Source: SCTM01 sp965279655 (GTDB taxonomy: Bacteria; Pseudomonadota; Alphaproteobacteria; Rhodospirillales; Rhodospirillaceae). From it: DNA of 64,000 nucleotides. Below the pieces are notes generated by a model that had not been told where the DNA came from, searched no databases, and worked only from the letters and a program-made list of their open reading frames with translations. Below are positions 42,408 through 51,433 of this stretch, one piece after another. Location: assembly GCA_965279655.1 (NCBI GenBank), contig OZ257255.1:744001-808000 (forward strand), written 5' to 3'. Numbering within the stretch: position 1 is the first letter of the stretch; each line of letters starts with the position of its first letter. A program made the translations under genes and the position numbers.

Positions 42408-42871
42408 GCGATCTCGAACACAGCCTCCACCTCGACCGATGCCCCGCGGGGCAGAGCCGGCGCGCCGACGGCCGCGCGGGAGTGGCGGCCCGCGTCGCCG
42501 AACACCTGCACCATCAGGTCGGAGGCGCCATTGATGACCTGGGGCTGCTCGCTGAAGCCCGCCGTGCAGGCGACGAAACCGGTGAGCTTGACCACCCGTT
42601 TCACCCGATCCAGGTCGCCGTCGCAGGCATTGCGCACGTGGGCGATCAGGTTCAGGCCACACAGCTTGGCCGCCGCATAGGCCTGTTCGGTGGTCAGGTC
42701 CTTCCCGACGATGCCCTGGGAGGCGACGGTGCCGTTTTCCAGGGGGATCTGGCCGGAGACGAACACCAGCGCGCCTGTACGGACCCAGGGCACGTAATTG
42801 GCCACGGGCGTCGAAGCGGTCGGGACCGAAAGTCCGAGGGTTTTGAGGTGCTGCTCGATCTGGCCGGCCAT
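42404..42871 (-). CDS. RidA-family protein
   Basis: 155 aa, YjgF/YER057c/UK114 (RidA) family: VFVSGQIPLENGTVASQGIV, LNLIAHVRNACDGDLDRVKR and the C-terminal signature AVGAPALPRGASVEVEAVFE. Archetypal RidA deaminates reactive enamine/imine intermediates from PLP enzymes; this member lacks the exact Arg-x-AVG context (SRAAVGAPALP keeps an Arg nearby). It is longer than E. coli RidA (128 aa). It heads an operon with the acyltransferase and is divergent from serA. Confidence 0.92.
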   Translation of the reverse strand: MAGQIEQHLKTLGLSVPTASTPVANYVPWVRTGALVFVSGQIPLENGTVASQGIVGKDLTTEQAYAAAKLCGLNLIAHVRNACDGDLDRVKRVVKLTGFVACTAGFSEQPQVINGASDLMVQVFGDAGRHSRAAVGAPALPRGASVEVEAVFEIA

Positions 42872-42971
42872 AACGCTCCTCTGCGTTGCAATATTGCATA
42901 AGCCCGCACTTTCGCGGGGCTTCCGGGGTGTGCTACTTAGCGCCCCTCACCATACCAGGGACGAAACGCCT

Positions 42972-44222
42972 GTGGAGAAACTCTCGCTTCCGAAGAGCCG
43001 GATCAAGATCCTGCTGCTGGAAAATATCCACAAGAGCGCGGTCGACCTGTTCAAGCGCAATGGATATACGAATATCGAATCCGTGGCGGGCGCCGTCGAT
43101 GCCGACGAACTCATCGCCAAGGTGAAGAATGTCCATATTCTCGGTATCCGTTCGCGGACCAAGTTGACCAAGGACATCCTGAACGCGGCCCCGAAGCTGC
43201 TCACCGTCGGCTGCTTCTGCATCGGCACCAATCAGGTCGACCTCAAGTGCGCCAAGAAGCTGGGCGTGCCGGTGTTCAACGCGCCGTATTCCAACACCCG
43301 CTCGGTCGCGGAACTGGTGCTCGCTGAAATCATCATGTTGTTCCGCGGCGTCCCGCAGCGGTCCTGGGGTGCGCACGAAGGCGCCTGGGACAAGTCTGTG
43401 AAGGGCGCCCGCGAGATCCGCGGCAAAACGCTCGGCATCGTCGGCTACGGTCACATCGGCACGCAGCTCTCGATCATCGCCGAGGCGATGGGCATGCAGG
43501 TGCGCTTCTACGACGTGGTGGAAAAGCTCGCGCTCGGCAACGCGCGGGGTACGGACTCGCTCGATGAGCTGCTGGCGATGTCCGACGTGATCACGCTGCA
43601 TGTGCCGGAGACGGCGCAGACAAAGAACATGATGACCGCCGCGAAGTTCAAGAAGATGAAGAAGGGCGCTTTCTTCATCAACGCCGCGCGCGGCACGGTG
43701 GTCGAGATCGACAGCCTCGCCGAGGCGCTGAAGTCGGGCCACATCGCCGGTGCGGCGGTGGACGTGTTCCCGAAGGAACCCGCCGACGAAACCGAGAAGT
43801 TCAAGAGCGCCCTGCAGGGCATGCGCAACGTGATCCTCACGCCGCACATCGGCGGCTCGACCGAAGAGGCGCAAGCCAATATCGGCGGCGAAGTGGCCGA
43901 GAAGCTGGTGAAGTATTCCGATAACGGCTCCACCCTCGGCGCAGTGAACTTTCCGGAAGTGCAGCTGCCGCAGCAAGAGAACGCGACACGCTTCATGCAC
44001 ATCCACCGGGATACGCCCGGCGTGCTGTCCCGGATCGCGGAAGTGTTCTCGCGCCGGAAGATCAACATCTCCGGCCAGTTCCTGCGCACCGACGGCGACA
44101 TCGGCTATGTGGTGACGGACGTGATCGGCCGCGTCGAAGTCGGCATGGGCATCCGCAAGGAACTCGCCGCCATCGACGGCACGGTGCGGACGCGCTTTCT
44201 CCATGAGGCTCCGCGCGGCTGA
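42972..44222 (+). CDS. serA: D-3-phosphoglycerate dehydrogenase, E. coli-type
   Basis: 416 aa. It catalyses the first step of serine synthesis, oxidising 3-phosphoglycerate with NAD. It closely follows the short E. coli enzyme: GCFCIGTNQVDL, FNAPYSNTRSVAELVLAEI, GIVGYGHIGTQLSIIAEAMG (NAD fold), catalytic Arg in RSRTKLT and INAARGTV, LTPHIGGSTEEAQANIGGEV, then a C-terminal ACT domain for serine feedback. The start is GTG preceded by AGGGA. It is 100 bp from the divergent ridA. Confidence 0.95.
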   Translation: MEKLSLPKSRIKILLLENIHKSAVDLFKRNGYTNIESVAGAVDADELIAKVKNVHILGIRSRTKLTKDILNAAPKLLTVGCFCIGTNQVDLKCAKKLGVPVFNAPYSNTRSVAELVLAEIIMLFRGVPQRSWGAHEGAWDKSVKGAREIRGKTLGIVGYGHIGTQLSIIAEAMGMQVRFYDVVEKLALGNARGTDSLDELLAMSDVITLHVPETAQTKNMMTAAKFKKMKKGAFFINAARGTVVEIDSLAEALKSGHIAGAAVDVFPKEPADETEKFKSALQGMRNVILTPHIGGSTEEAQANIGGEVAEKLVKYSDNGSTLGAVNFPEVQLPQQENATRFMHIHRDTPGVLSRIAEVFSRRKINISGQFLRTDGDIGYVVTDVIGRVEVGMGIRKELAAIDGTVRTRFLHEAPRG

Positions 44223-44253
44223 GAAACGATCAGGTGACGTGGTCCCCCTGTTT

Positions 44254-44362
44254 GTCACCCCGCACAAGCCGCGAAGCGGCGCGATGTGGGGTCCAGGAGC
44301 CCAACGCACCACTGTGATTGATACCCTGGACCCCGGCTCGCGCTTCGCTTGGCCGGGGTGAC
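44254..44362. repeat. Large intergenic palindrome, copy A
   Basis: Ends are inverted (GTCACCCCG at the left, CGGGGTGAC at the right), and inner arms GGTCCAGG and CCTGGACC flank a roughly 28-nt spacer. It lies between serA and the ABC ATPase gene, whose start is 20 bp further on. It has the same plan as copies at 46285-46437 and 57181-57276. Confidence 0.8.
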
Positions 44363-44381
44363 AGGTGGGGGAAATATCGAG

Positions 44382-45338
44382 ATGGCGGCGGTTCTTTCGA
44401 TTTCCAACCTGACGAAGACCTACGCCTCCGGCTTGCAGGCGTTGAAGAGCGTCAGCCTGGAGATTCAGAAGGGTGAGATCTTCGCGCTGCTGGGTCCGAA
44501 CGGCGCGGGCAAGACCACGCTGATCAATATCGTCTGCGGCATCGTCACGCCCAGCTCGGGGACGGTGGTGGCGGCCGGCCACGATATCCAGCGCGAGTAC
44601 CGCGCGGCGCGGATGAAGATCGGCCTGGTGCCCCAAGAACTTCATGTCGACATGTTCGAGCAGGTGATCTCGACGGTCACGTATTCCCGCGGGCTGTTCG
44701 GCAAGCCGCGCAATCCGGCGCACATCGAGAAAGTGCTGCGCGACTTGTCCCTGTGGGACAAGCGCAACGACAAGATCATGACGCTTTCTGGCGGCATGAA
44801 GCGCCGCGTGATGATCGCCAAGGCGCTGTCGCATGAACCCGAGATCCTGTTCCTGGACGAGCCCACCGCGGGCGTGGACGTGGAACTGCGCCGCGACATG
44901 TGGGCGCTGGTGCGGGGCTTGCGGGAGCAGGGGGTGACCATCATCCTCACCACCCACTACATCGACGAAGCGGAAGAGATGGCGGACCGCATCGGCGTCA
45001 TCACGCGCGGCGAGTTGATCCTGTCCGAGGACAAGACCACGCTGCTGAAGAAGCTCGGCCGCAAGGTGCTGATCCTGCAGCTGCAGGAACCGATGCAGAC
45101 GATCCCCGCCGAACTGGCGGAATGGAAGCTAGCCTTGCGCGCCGGCGGCAACGAGCTGGAATACACCTTCGACGCAAACACGGAACAGCAAGGCATCTCG
45201 TCTCTGCTGCGGCGGATGGGCAACCTTGGCATCGGCTACAGGGACCTCCATACGGACCAAAGTTCGCTCGAGGACATCTTCGTCGATCTCGTCCACGACA
45301 AGGACAAAGACAAAGCCGGGGCTGGAGCAGCGCGATGA
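44382..45338 (+). CDS. ABC exporter ATPase, YadG-type
   Basis: 318 aa. Walker A is GPNGAGKTT, the ABC signature is LSGGMKRRV, Walker B is EILFLDEPTAGVD, and the switch His is in TTHYIDEAEEMADR. Length, the C-terminal domain and the adjacent ABC-2 permease match YadG/YadH. It powers export of an unknown substrate across the inner membrane. GGGGGA precedes the ATG. Its stop overlaps the permease start as ATGA. Confidence 0.94.
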   Translation: MAAVLSISNLTKTYASGLQALKSVSLEIQKGEIFALLGPNGAGKTTLINIVCGIVTPSSGTVVAAGHDIQREYRAARMKIGLVPQELHVDMFEQVISTVTYSRGLFGKPRNPAHIEKVLRDLSLWDKRNDKIMTLSGGMKRRVMIAKALSHEPEILFLDEPTAGVDVELRRDMWALVRGLREQGVTIILTTHYIDEAEEMADRIGVITRGELILSEDKTTLLKKLGRKVLILQLQEPMQTIPAELAEWKLALRAGGNELEYTFDANTEQQGISSLLRRMGNLGIGYRDLHTDQSSLEDIFVDLVHDKDKDKAGAGAAR

Positions 45339-46096
45339 ACCATCACGCCATCTGGTCGATCTACTATTTCGAGATGCACCGCTTCATGCGGACCGCATTT
45401 CAGAGCATCGCGACGCCGGTGATCACCACCTCGCTCTACTTCGTGGTGTTTGGCGCGGCCATCGGCTCGCGCATGAGCGACGTCGGCGGCGTCAGCTACG
45501 GCGCGTTCATCGTGCCGGGCTTGATCATGCTGTCGCTGTTCTCGGAGAGCATCAACAACGGCTCCTTCGGGATTCACATCCAGAAGTTCACCGGCACCAT
45601 CTATGAGCTGCTGTCCGCGCCCGTCTCCGCGATGGAACTCGTGATCGGATTCATCGGCGCGTCCGCCACGAAATCCATCATCATCGGCTTGGTGACCTTG
45701 GCGACGGCCTCGCTGTTCGTGCCGATCCAGGTGCTGCATCCGTTCTGGATGATGGCCTTCCTGGTGCTGACGTCGATGTCCTTCAGTCTGTTCGGCTTCA
45801 TCCTGGGCATCTGGGCGAAGGGCTGGGAGCAGCTGTCGATCATCCCGATGCTGATCGTCACGCCGCTTACGTTCCTCGGCGGCGCGTTCTATTCCATCGA
45901 CATGCTGCCGCCAGCGTGGCGCACGGTCACGCTGTTCAATCCGGTTGTGTACCTGATCAGCGGCTTCCGCTGGAGCTTCTACGGCACCTCGGACGTGGGC
46001 GTGGAACTGAGCCTCGCCATGACGCTGCTGTTCTTCGGCATCTGCCTGGTCACTGTCGCCTGGATCTTCAAGACCGGCTACCGGCTGAAGAACTGA
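45335..46096 (+). CDS. ABC-2 type exporter permease, YadH-type
   Basis: 253 aa with six hydrophobic segments. It tracks E. coli YadH closely: EMHRFMRTAFQSIATPVITT, SYGAFIVPGLIMLSLFS, YELLSAPVSAMELVIGFIG, IIPMLIVTPLTFLGGAFYS and LFNPVVYLISGFRW. It forms the membrane part of the exporter with the preceding ATPase and is translationally coupled to it. Confidence 0.94.
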   Translation: MNHHAIWSIYYFEMHRFMRTAFQSIATPVITTSLYFVVFGAAIGSRMSDVGGVSYGAFIVPGLIMLSLFSESINNGSFGIHIQKFTGTIYELLSAPVSAMELVIGFIGASATKSIIIGLVTLATASLFVPIQVLHPFWMMAFLVLTSMSFSLFGFILGIWAKGWEQLSIIPMLIVTPLTFLGGAFYSIDMLPPAWRTVTLFNPVVYLISGFRWSFYGTSDVGVELSLAMTLLFFGICLVTVAWIFKTGYRLKN

Positions 46097-46146
46097 CGTA
46101 ACGCGCGGGCGAACGCGCAAAAAGACGCAAATTTGGCGAGTCGGCT

Positions 46147-46190
46147 CGCGCGTTTTATCGCGCGGAATACGCGCGGAAATTTTCCAGCCC
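46147..46190 (-). repeat. Intergenic repeat family 1, copy 2 (inverted)
   Basis: On the minus strand it reads GGAAAATTTCCGCGCGTATT followed by CCGCGCGATAAAACGCGCG, almost the same as 26023-26065. It sits at the start of a 363-bp gene-free stretch (46097-46459) after the YadH gene. The rest of that stretch is mostly palindrome copy B. Confidence 0.65.
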
Positions 46191-46284
46191 GGATTGGTGG
46201 CGCTTGTAGACATCGCGCCGCGAGTCTAGCGGCGCTTTCGCGCTTCCGATGCTGGCATTTTGATCCGGCTAGCGGAGTGGCCGC

Positions 46285-46437
46285 GTCATCCTTGCGGCCG
46301 CTAGGCCGCGAGGATCCAGGGTTTGTGGTTTCAGCTTCGCAAAACAGAAAACATAAACCTCTGGGTCCTCGGCCCTGCCGGCCGAAGGCCGGCTGTTATT
46401 TGAAAGCGCGCCTACGCGCGCGTGGGCCAAGGACGAC
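46285..46437. repeat. Large intergenic palindrome, copy B
   Basis: It starts GTCATCCTTGCGGCC and ends GGCCAAGGACGAC, with inner arms GGATCCAGGG and CTCTGGGTCC around an A-rich spacer. It contains an extra GC hairpin near 46374-46394 (GCCGGCCGAAGGCCGGC). It lies between convergent yadH and tonB and may act as a terminator. Confidence 0.7.
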
Positions 46438-46459
46438 GGCATCTTTCAGATACGACGGC

Positions 46460-47197
46460 TCAGCGGATAAAGAACTCGATCGGGACCACGAGTTCGACCG
46501 GGTCGCCGGGGACTTCCGTCGGCGGCGCGGGGAGGGGGCTGGCGCGGCGCAGCAGATCGAGGCTTTCGCCGTCGAGCAGAGCCGCGCCGGAGGACTTCGC
46601 CAGCGCGACGTTCGTCACCACGCCACGCCGATCCATGCTGAAGCGCACAAGGGCAACGCCTTGCTGGCGGCGTGCACGGGCCGCCGCCGGATATTGCTTA
46701 TTCCGGGCCAGGTGGGCCAGGAGCATGCCCTGGTAGCTGGCGATGGCGGCCTTGCTGTCGTTCCCAAAGCCGCGCGACGGCGCGGGCGGCTGCGGCTTGG
46801 CGTCTGGGGCGACCACGGTGATGGGATTCGGCGAGGGCGCTACCAACAGTTCGGGTAGTTCCATGGTGCTCACTTCGGGCGGCTGCATCCGCGGCGCTGT
46901 CGGCGGCGGGGGCTCGGGCCGGACCTTCGTCTCCTGGACCACGTCCACCATCATCAGCGGGGCCAGGGTACCCGACACCTTCACGTCGCCGAGGCCCTGG
47001 AAGGTGGCGTAGATCAGCCCGGCCTGGAGCAGCACGGCTGCCCCAATGGCGACCATCCGCGAGCGCGAACGGCCGTGCCGGTAGCCGCTGGCGTATTCCG
47101 CCCGGAAGGCGTCCAGGGCCGGCTGGGTTCGGCCCGGCGGCGAGAACCTCAATTCAAATGAAGGCGATAGGGCTTCGGGGCGGGCGGACGCGTTCAT
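46460..47197 (-). CDS. tonB: TonB energy-transducing protein
   Basis: 245 aa. A cytoplasmic N-terminus (about 45 residues) is followed by a membrane segment (MVAIGAAVLLQAGLIYATF), a Pro-rich periplasmic linker (PEPPPPTAPRMQPPEV) and the TonB C-terminal domain from about residue 155 (YPAAARARRQQGVALVRFSM). It passes proton-motive energy to outer-membrane receptors. The start is the ATG with GAGGA upstream (a GTG lies 3 bp earlier). It is divergent from the siderophore receptor with Fur-like sites between. ExbB/ExbD are not in the window. Confidence 0.92.
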   Translation of the reverse strand: MNASARPEALSPSFELRFSPPGRTQPALDAFRAEYASGYRHGRSRSRMVAIGAAVLLQAGLIYATFQGLGDVKVSGTLAPLMMVDVVQETKVRPEPPPPTAPRMQPPEVSTMELPELLVAPSPNPITVVAPDAKPQPPAPSRGFGNDSKAAIASYQGMLLAHLARNKQYPAAARARRQQGVALVRFSMDRRGVVTNVALAKSSGAALLDGESLDLLRRASPLPAPPTEVPGDPVELVVPIEFFIR

Positions 47198-47252
47198 CAC
47201 GATTTCCTCGATCCAGGCCGCGGACCTTACGCCGCGATTTCAATATTCGCAA

Positions 47253-47320
47253 TTGCGACTTACTCGCATTTGCTCTTGCTCACCCCTCCAACTGATATTA
47301 AGAACGACTCTCATTTGCAA
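47253..47320. promoter_or_regulatory. Two Fur-like sites between tonB and the receptor
   Basis: Site 1 (about 47254-47268) is a palindrome TGCGA-n5-TCGCA. Site 2 (about 47301-47320) reads AGAACGACTCTCATTTGCAA, similar to a Fur-box half GANTCTCATT. Both lie in the 141-bp divergent gap between two iron-uptake genes, as expected for iron-responsive repression by Fur or a relative. Judged by eye against the known consensus. Confidence 0.6.
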
Positions 47321-47338
47321 CTCCAGGGGTTCTTTTAG

Positions 47339-49636
47339 ATGTCGCGTTCGATTTCTGGCCGAGGGGCCGACCGTTATTTTTCCAGCCGCTTTTCAGCACG
47401 CACGACCGCCGTTTCCGCTCTCGCCTTGATGATTGCCGGGCCGGCGCTGGCCCAAGACGTGAACCAGCCGAAATCCGAGCCGATGACGCTCGCGCCCCTG
47501 TCCGTCGAGGGCCAGGGCATCACCTCGGGCGTGAAGCCGGAGAAGGTGGAATCGCCGAAGTACACCGCGCCGCTGCTCGACACGCCGCAGACCATCACGG
47601 TGATTCCCGAGCAGGTGATCAAGGAGCAGAACCTGCTGACCTTGCGCGAAGTGCTCTCGACCGTGCCGGGCATCACCTTCGGCGCCGGCGAAGGCGGCGG
47701 CGGTTACGGCGACAACGTGACCTTGCGCGGATACACCGCCAGCACGGACATCACCATCGACGGCATCCGCGACAGCGCGCAGTACACGCGCTCGGACCCG
47801 TTCAACATCGATTCGGTGGAAGTCACCAACGGTTCGAACTCGGTCTACAACGGATCGGGTTCGGTCGGCGGCAACATCAACATCACCAGCAAGACCCCGA
47901 AGGCGGACCCGTTCACCACCGTCACCGGCGGGATCGGCACCGACAACTATTACCGCGCGACGATCGACACCAACCAGGTGTTCGACACGGTTGCCGTGCG
48001 CGTCAATGCCATGGGCCACAGCAATGAGGTGTCGGGCCGCGACGTGGAGGACTTCAAGCGGTGGGGTGTCGCACCGTCGATCCTGCTCGGCCTGGGAAAG
48101 CCGACACGCGTCACGCTCAATTACTTCTATCAGCACGACAGCAACGTGCCGCAATACGGCGTGCCGTACTTCCGCAACGCCTTCAACAACGGGCCGCTGC
48201 CGGGCGTCGATTCCAGCAACTACTACGGCTACCGCAACATCGATCAGCAGCGCATCAACGTGCATCTGCTGACCGGGAAGATCGAGCACGAGTTCACCGA
48301 CCGGATTCTGCTGCGCAATCTCACGCGCTACGAAAACGTGAAGCAGTACTCGGTGGTCGATCCGCCGCAGGGCACGTGGTGCCTGGCGAGCGGCATCAAC
48401 GTCGCGACCGGTGCTGCCTGTACGCCCACGGGGTTCTATACGCCGAGCGGGCCGCGCGGGAACGTGCGCGACACCAAGAACACCGGCTTCTTCAACCAGA
48501 CGGACCTGCGCGCCCAGTTCAGAACCGGCGGGCTGCAGCACACTCTGGCTGTCGGCGCGTCATTCGCCTCGGAGAAGTTCCATCTGGATACCGGCAACGT
48601 GCTGCGCAATGCGAACGGAGTGCTGCCGAACCCGACGCTGGCGAATATGAACATCGCCAACCCGGACAACGTCTATCGCGGGCCGATCAACTTCGTGAAG
48701 ACCGCGAGCCAGGACGGCACGCTCGACAATCAGGCGGTCTACGTGTTCGACACCATCCGCCTCTCGCGGCACTTCGAGCTGAACGCGGGCGCGCGCTATG
48801 AGCACAACGACGGCACCTACACGTCGGCGGTGTTCACCAACAACGTGTTCACTTCGCAGACCGAGATCTTCAAGAACGTTGACAACCTGTTCTCCTATCG
48901 CGCCGGCCTGGTTTACAAGCCGGTGGAGAACGGCAGCATCTATGTCGCCTACGGCAACGCCAAGTCGCCGTCGAAGACCTCGGTGAACGGGTCCTGCACG
49001 GCCCTCACCTGCGGCGTGAAGCCGGAGACGGCGAAGAGCTACGAGGTCGGCACGAAGTGGGATGTGCTGAACAAGCAGCTGTCGCTGACCGCAGCCGTGT
49101 TCCGCAATGCGCGCACCAACTTCCGCGTGGCGTCGAACGATCCGATCGTGCCGGCGCAGCAGCTCGACGGCAGCGCACGGGTCGACGGCGTCACCTTGGG
49201 CGCCGCCGGAGCGATCACGCCGGAATGGACGGTGTTCGCCAACTACACCTATCTCAAGACCAAGATCCTGCGCAGCATCGATCTATTCTCGATCAATCGG
49301 GGCGTAGTCGACCCGCAGCGGGGAAATGAACTCGGCAACGTGCCGGATCACGCCGTCAACCTGTGGACGACCTATCGGCTTGGCGATTGGACGGTGGGCT
49401 ACGGCGCCAACTATCAGGGCCGTTGGTACCTGACGACGGCGGCGCCGCTGTTCACGACGGCGGGCTATTGGACCCACAAGGCGATGGTCGGCTACCAGAT
49501 CACGGACCGGCTGGGCGTGCAGGTCAACGCCAACAACATCCTCGACAAAGAGTACTACGTGCGTATCCGCAACAATGGTTGGGCCACGCCGGGCGAAGGT
49601 CGCTCGGTGATCGCCACCGCCAGCTACACGTTCTGA
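47339..49636 (+). CDS. fiu: TonB-dependent catecholate siderophore receptor, Fiu-type
   Basis: 765 aa, close to E. coli Fiu in size. After a signal region (ALMIAGPALAQ) the plug domain shows QTITVIPEQVIKEQNLLTLR, LSTVPGITFGAGEGGGGYGD, LRGYTASTDITIDGIRDSAQ and SVEVTNGSNSVYNGSGSVGG. The beta-barrel ends in GEGRSVIATASYTF with a terminal Phe. It takes up ferric siderophores through the outer membrane. It begins a probable operon with the PiuC-type and PepSY genes. Confidence 0.93.
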   Translation: MSRSISGRGADRYFSSRFSARTTAVSALALMIAGPALAQDVNQPKSEPMTLAPLSVEGQGITSGVKPEKVESPKYTAPLLDTPQTITVIPEQVIKEQNLLTLREVLSTVPGITFGAGEGGGGYGDNVTLRGYTASTDITIDGIRDSAQYTRSDPFNIDSVEVTNGSNSVYNGSGSVGGNINITSKTPKADPFTTVTGGIGTDNYYRATIDTNQVFDTVAVRVNAMGHSNEVSGRDVEDFKRWGVAPSILLGLGKPTRVTLNYFYQHDSNVPQYGVPYFRNAFNNGPLPGVDSSNYYGYRNIDQQRINVHLLTGKIEHEFTDRILLRNLTRYENVKQYSVVDPPQGTWCLASGINVATGAACTPTGFYTPSGPRGNVRDTKNTGFFNQTDLRAQFRTGGLQHTLAVGASFASEKFHLDTGNVLRNANGVLPNPTLANMNIANPDNVYRGPINFVKTASQDGTLDNQAVYVFDTIRLSRHFELNAGARYEHNDGTYTSAVFTNNVFTSQTEIFKNVDNLFSYRAGLVYKPVENGSIYVAYGNAKSPSKTSVNGSCTALTCGVKPETAKSYEVGTKWDVLNKQLSLTAAVFRNARTNFRVASNDPIVPAQQLDGSARVDGVTLGAAGAITPEWTVFANYTYLKTKILRSIDLFSINRGVVDPQRGNELGNVPDHAVNLWTTYRLGDWTVGYGANYQGRWYLTTAAPLFTTAGYWTHKAMVGYQITDRLGVQVNANNILDKEYYVRIRNNGWATPGEGRSVIATASYTF

Positions 49637-49643
49637 GTCGGGC

Positions 49644-50324
49644 ATGCTCGTTCCGATCCCGGATTTTCTGACGGCGGGGGAGGTCGCTCACATGCGTGAG
49701 CGGCTTTCCTCCGCGCCCTGGGTGGATGGCCGCATTACCGCCGGCCATCAGTCCGCCAAAGCCAAGGACAACACCCAGCTGCCCGAAGATCATCCGCTGA
49801 CGCGCGAACTCGGTGAGGTCGTGTTGAAAGCGGTGGAACGCAACCCGCTGTTCATGACGGCGGCGCTGCCGCGGCGCGTGTTCCCGCCGTTGTTCAATCG
49901 CTACGAACGCGGGCAATCCTTCGGCACCCATGTCGACAATGCGGTGCGCCAGATCAAGGGCACGATGGACCGCATCCGCACGGATATGTCGGCAACGCTG
50001 TTCCTCACGGCGCCGGGCGACTACGACGGCGGCGAATTGGTCATCGACGATGTTTACGGCGCCCACAAGATCAAGCTGCCCGCGGGCAGCTTGATCCTCT
50101 ATCCGGCGGGCAGCCTGCACTACGTGGTGCCGGTGACGCGCGGCGCGCGGTTGGCGTCGTTCTTCTGGATCCAGAGCATGGTGCGCGACGACGGCGCGCG
50201 CACGCTGCTGTTCGACCTCGACACCTCGATCCGCAAGCTGACGGCGACAAACGCGGACCCGACCGCGCTCGTTCAGTTGACGGGCACGTATCACAATCTT
50301 TTGCGGCGATGGGCTGAAGCATGA
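49644..50324 (+). CDS. piuC: PKHD-type Fe(II)/2-oxoglutarate hydroxylase, PiuC/YbiX-type
   Basis: 226 aa, the family's usual size. Iron ligands His96 and Asp98 (GTHVDNA) and His159 (SLHYVVPVTRGARL), with Arg169 for 2-oxoglutarate, are all present, and GDYDGGELVIDD is a family marker. YbiX/PiuC genes nearly always sit next to Fiu-type receptors, as here (8 bp downstream). It probably modifies a siderophore or iron-uptake component; the substrate is not established. It overlaps the next gene as ATGA. Confidence 0.94.
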   Translation: MLVPIPDFLTAGEVAHMRERLSSAPWVDGRITAGHQSAKAKDNTQLPEDHPLTRELGEVVLKAVERNPLFMTAALPRRVFPPLFNRYERGQSFGTHVDNAVRQIKGTMDRIRTDMSATLFLTAPGDYDGGELVIDDVYGAHKIKLPAGSLILYPAGSLHYVVPVTRGARLASFFWIQSMVRDDGARTLLFDLDTSIRKLTATNADPTALVQLTGTYHNLLRRWAEA

Positions 50325-51427
50325 ACGCGACTGTGAAGAAGACTTTCGGCACGATCCACCTGTGGGTGGGGCTGATGGTCGGCATTCCCGCCGCGATCCT
50401 GGGCGTGACCGGGATCGCGTTGATGGCGGTGCATCCGTTGCCGGCGGAGATCGGCGCGGCGATTCCCACCGACATCGACCGCACGATCGCGCTGGCGCGC
50501 ACGGCTGCGCCCGAGGGCGCGGCGGTGTTGCAGTACGTTCCATCTGGCGCGCCGGGCGCGCCGGCGAGTGTGCGCGTCGCGGGGCCGCGTACACCGGACA
50601 ATCCGCGCGGGTTCCAGACAATCGAGATCGACACGGAGCAAGGCACGATCCTCCCGCCATCCGTCTCCCCGATGGGGTGGCAGAGGGTCATGCATGACCT
50701 CCACGGCAACCTCATGGTGGGTGGCCGTGGAGGTCGACAACTCGTCGGCTGGGTCGGCGTCGTCATGACGCTGATGGGGATCACCGGTGTGGTGATCTGG
50801 TGGCCCAAGGCCGGCAAATGGCGCGAGGCGTTCACGGTGAAGACCACCGGCACCACGCGGCGGCTGTTGCACGACCTGCATGGTGCGGCGGGAATCTGGG
50901 GCTTAATCGTGTTCGTGATCGTCTGCCTGACGGGGGTGGTGATCTCGTTTCCGGCCTGGTTTGGCGCGGGCGGCGCGGGTGGTCCGCCGGGTGGGCCGCA
51001 ACGGGAAGCGCAAGGCGCGGTCGCGCCGCTGGAGTTGCGCGTGGACGCGGCGCTGGCCGTGGCGCTGCAGGAGCGTCCAGGCATGGGATTGATCGATGTG
51101 GCCATGCCGCGCAGCGCGGAGGATACCTATCGCTTCCGCATCGCGCCGGTGGGCCGGGACCGCGCCGCGCCGCCATTGACGGTGATGGTGGATGCGGCGG
51201 CGACCAAGGTTCAGTCCGTGCGCGATCCCGCGACCTTGCCGTTCGGTGAGCGCCTGCGCGCCTGGTCGCGGCAACTGCACGCGGGCATGGCGGCGGGTCT
51301 CGTGTGGTGGGTATTGGTGCTGGTATCCGGCGTGTTGCCGGTGCTGTTCGCGATCAGCGGCACGTGGCTGTGGCTGATCAAGCGGCGGAACAAGGCGATG
51401 GTCGCGGTGCAGCAGCCGACGCAGTAA
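50321..51427 (+). CDS. PepSY-domain membrane protein, PiuB-like
   Basis: 368 aa. Four membrane segments (LMVGIPAAILGVTGIALMAV; VGVVMTLMGITGVVIWWP; GLIVFVIVCLTGVVISFPAW; VLVLVSGVLPVLFAISGTWL) with His-rich loops (LHDLHGAAGIW; ATWSRQLHAG-like) are typical of PepSY-associated TM proteins, thought to be ferric-siderophore reductases or heme-binding membrane proteins. It is the third gene of the iron-uptake operon, overlapping piuC. Confidence 0.92.
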   Translation: MNATVKKTFGTIHLWVGLMVGIPAAILGVTGIALMAVHPLPAEIGAAIPTDIDRTIALARTAAPEGAAVLQYVPSGAPGAPASVRVAGPRTPDNPRGFQTIEIDTEQGTILPPSVSPMGWQRVMHDLHGNLMVGGRGGRQLVGWVGVVMTLMGITGVVIWWPKAGKWREAFTVKTTGTTRRLLHDLHGAAGIWGLIVFVIVCLTGVVISFPAWFGAGGAGGPPGGPQREAQGAVAPLELRVDAALAVALQERPGMGLIDVAMPRSAEDTYRFRIAPVGRDRAAPPLTVMVDAAATKVQSVRDPATLPFGERLRAWSRQLHAGMAAGLVWWVLVLVSGVLPVLFAISGTWLWLIKRRNKAMVAVQQPTQ

Positions 51428-51433
51428 AAGCGC

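Noticed and set aside
42933..44957. 674-codon open frame antisense to serA and the ABC ATPase
   Set aside because: Runs through two clear genes and a palindrome; no ribosome site or family.
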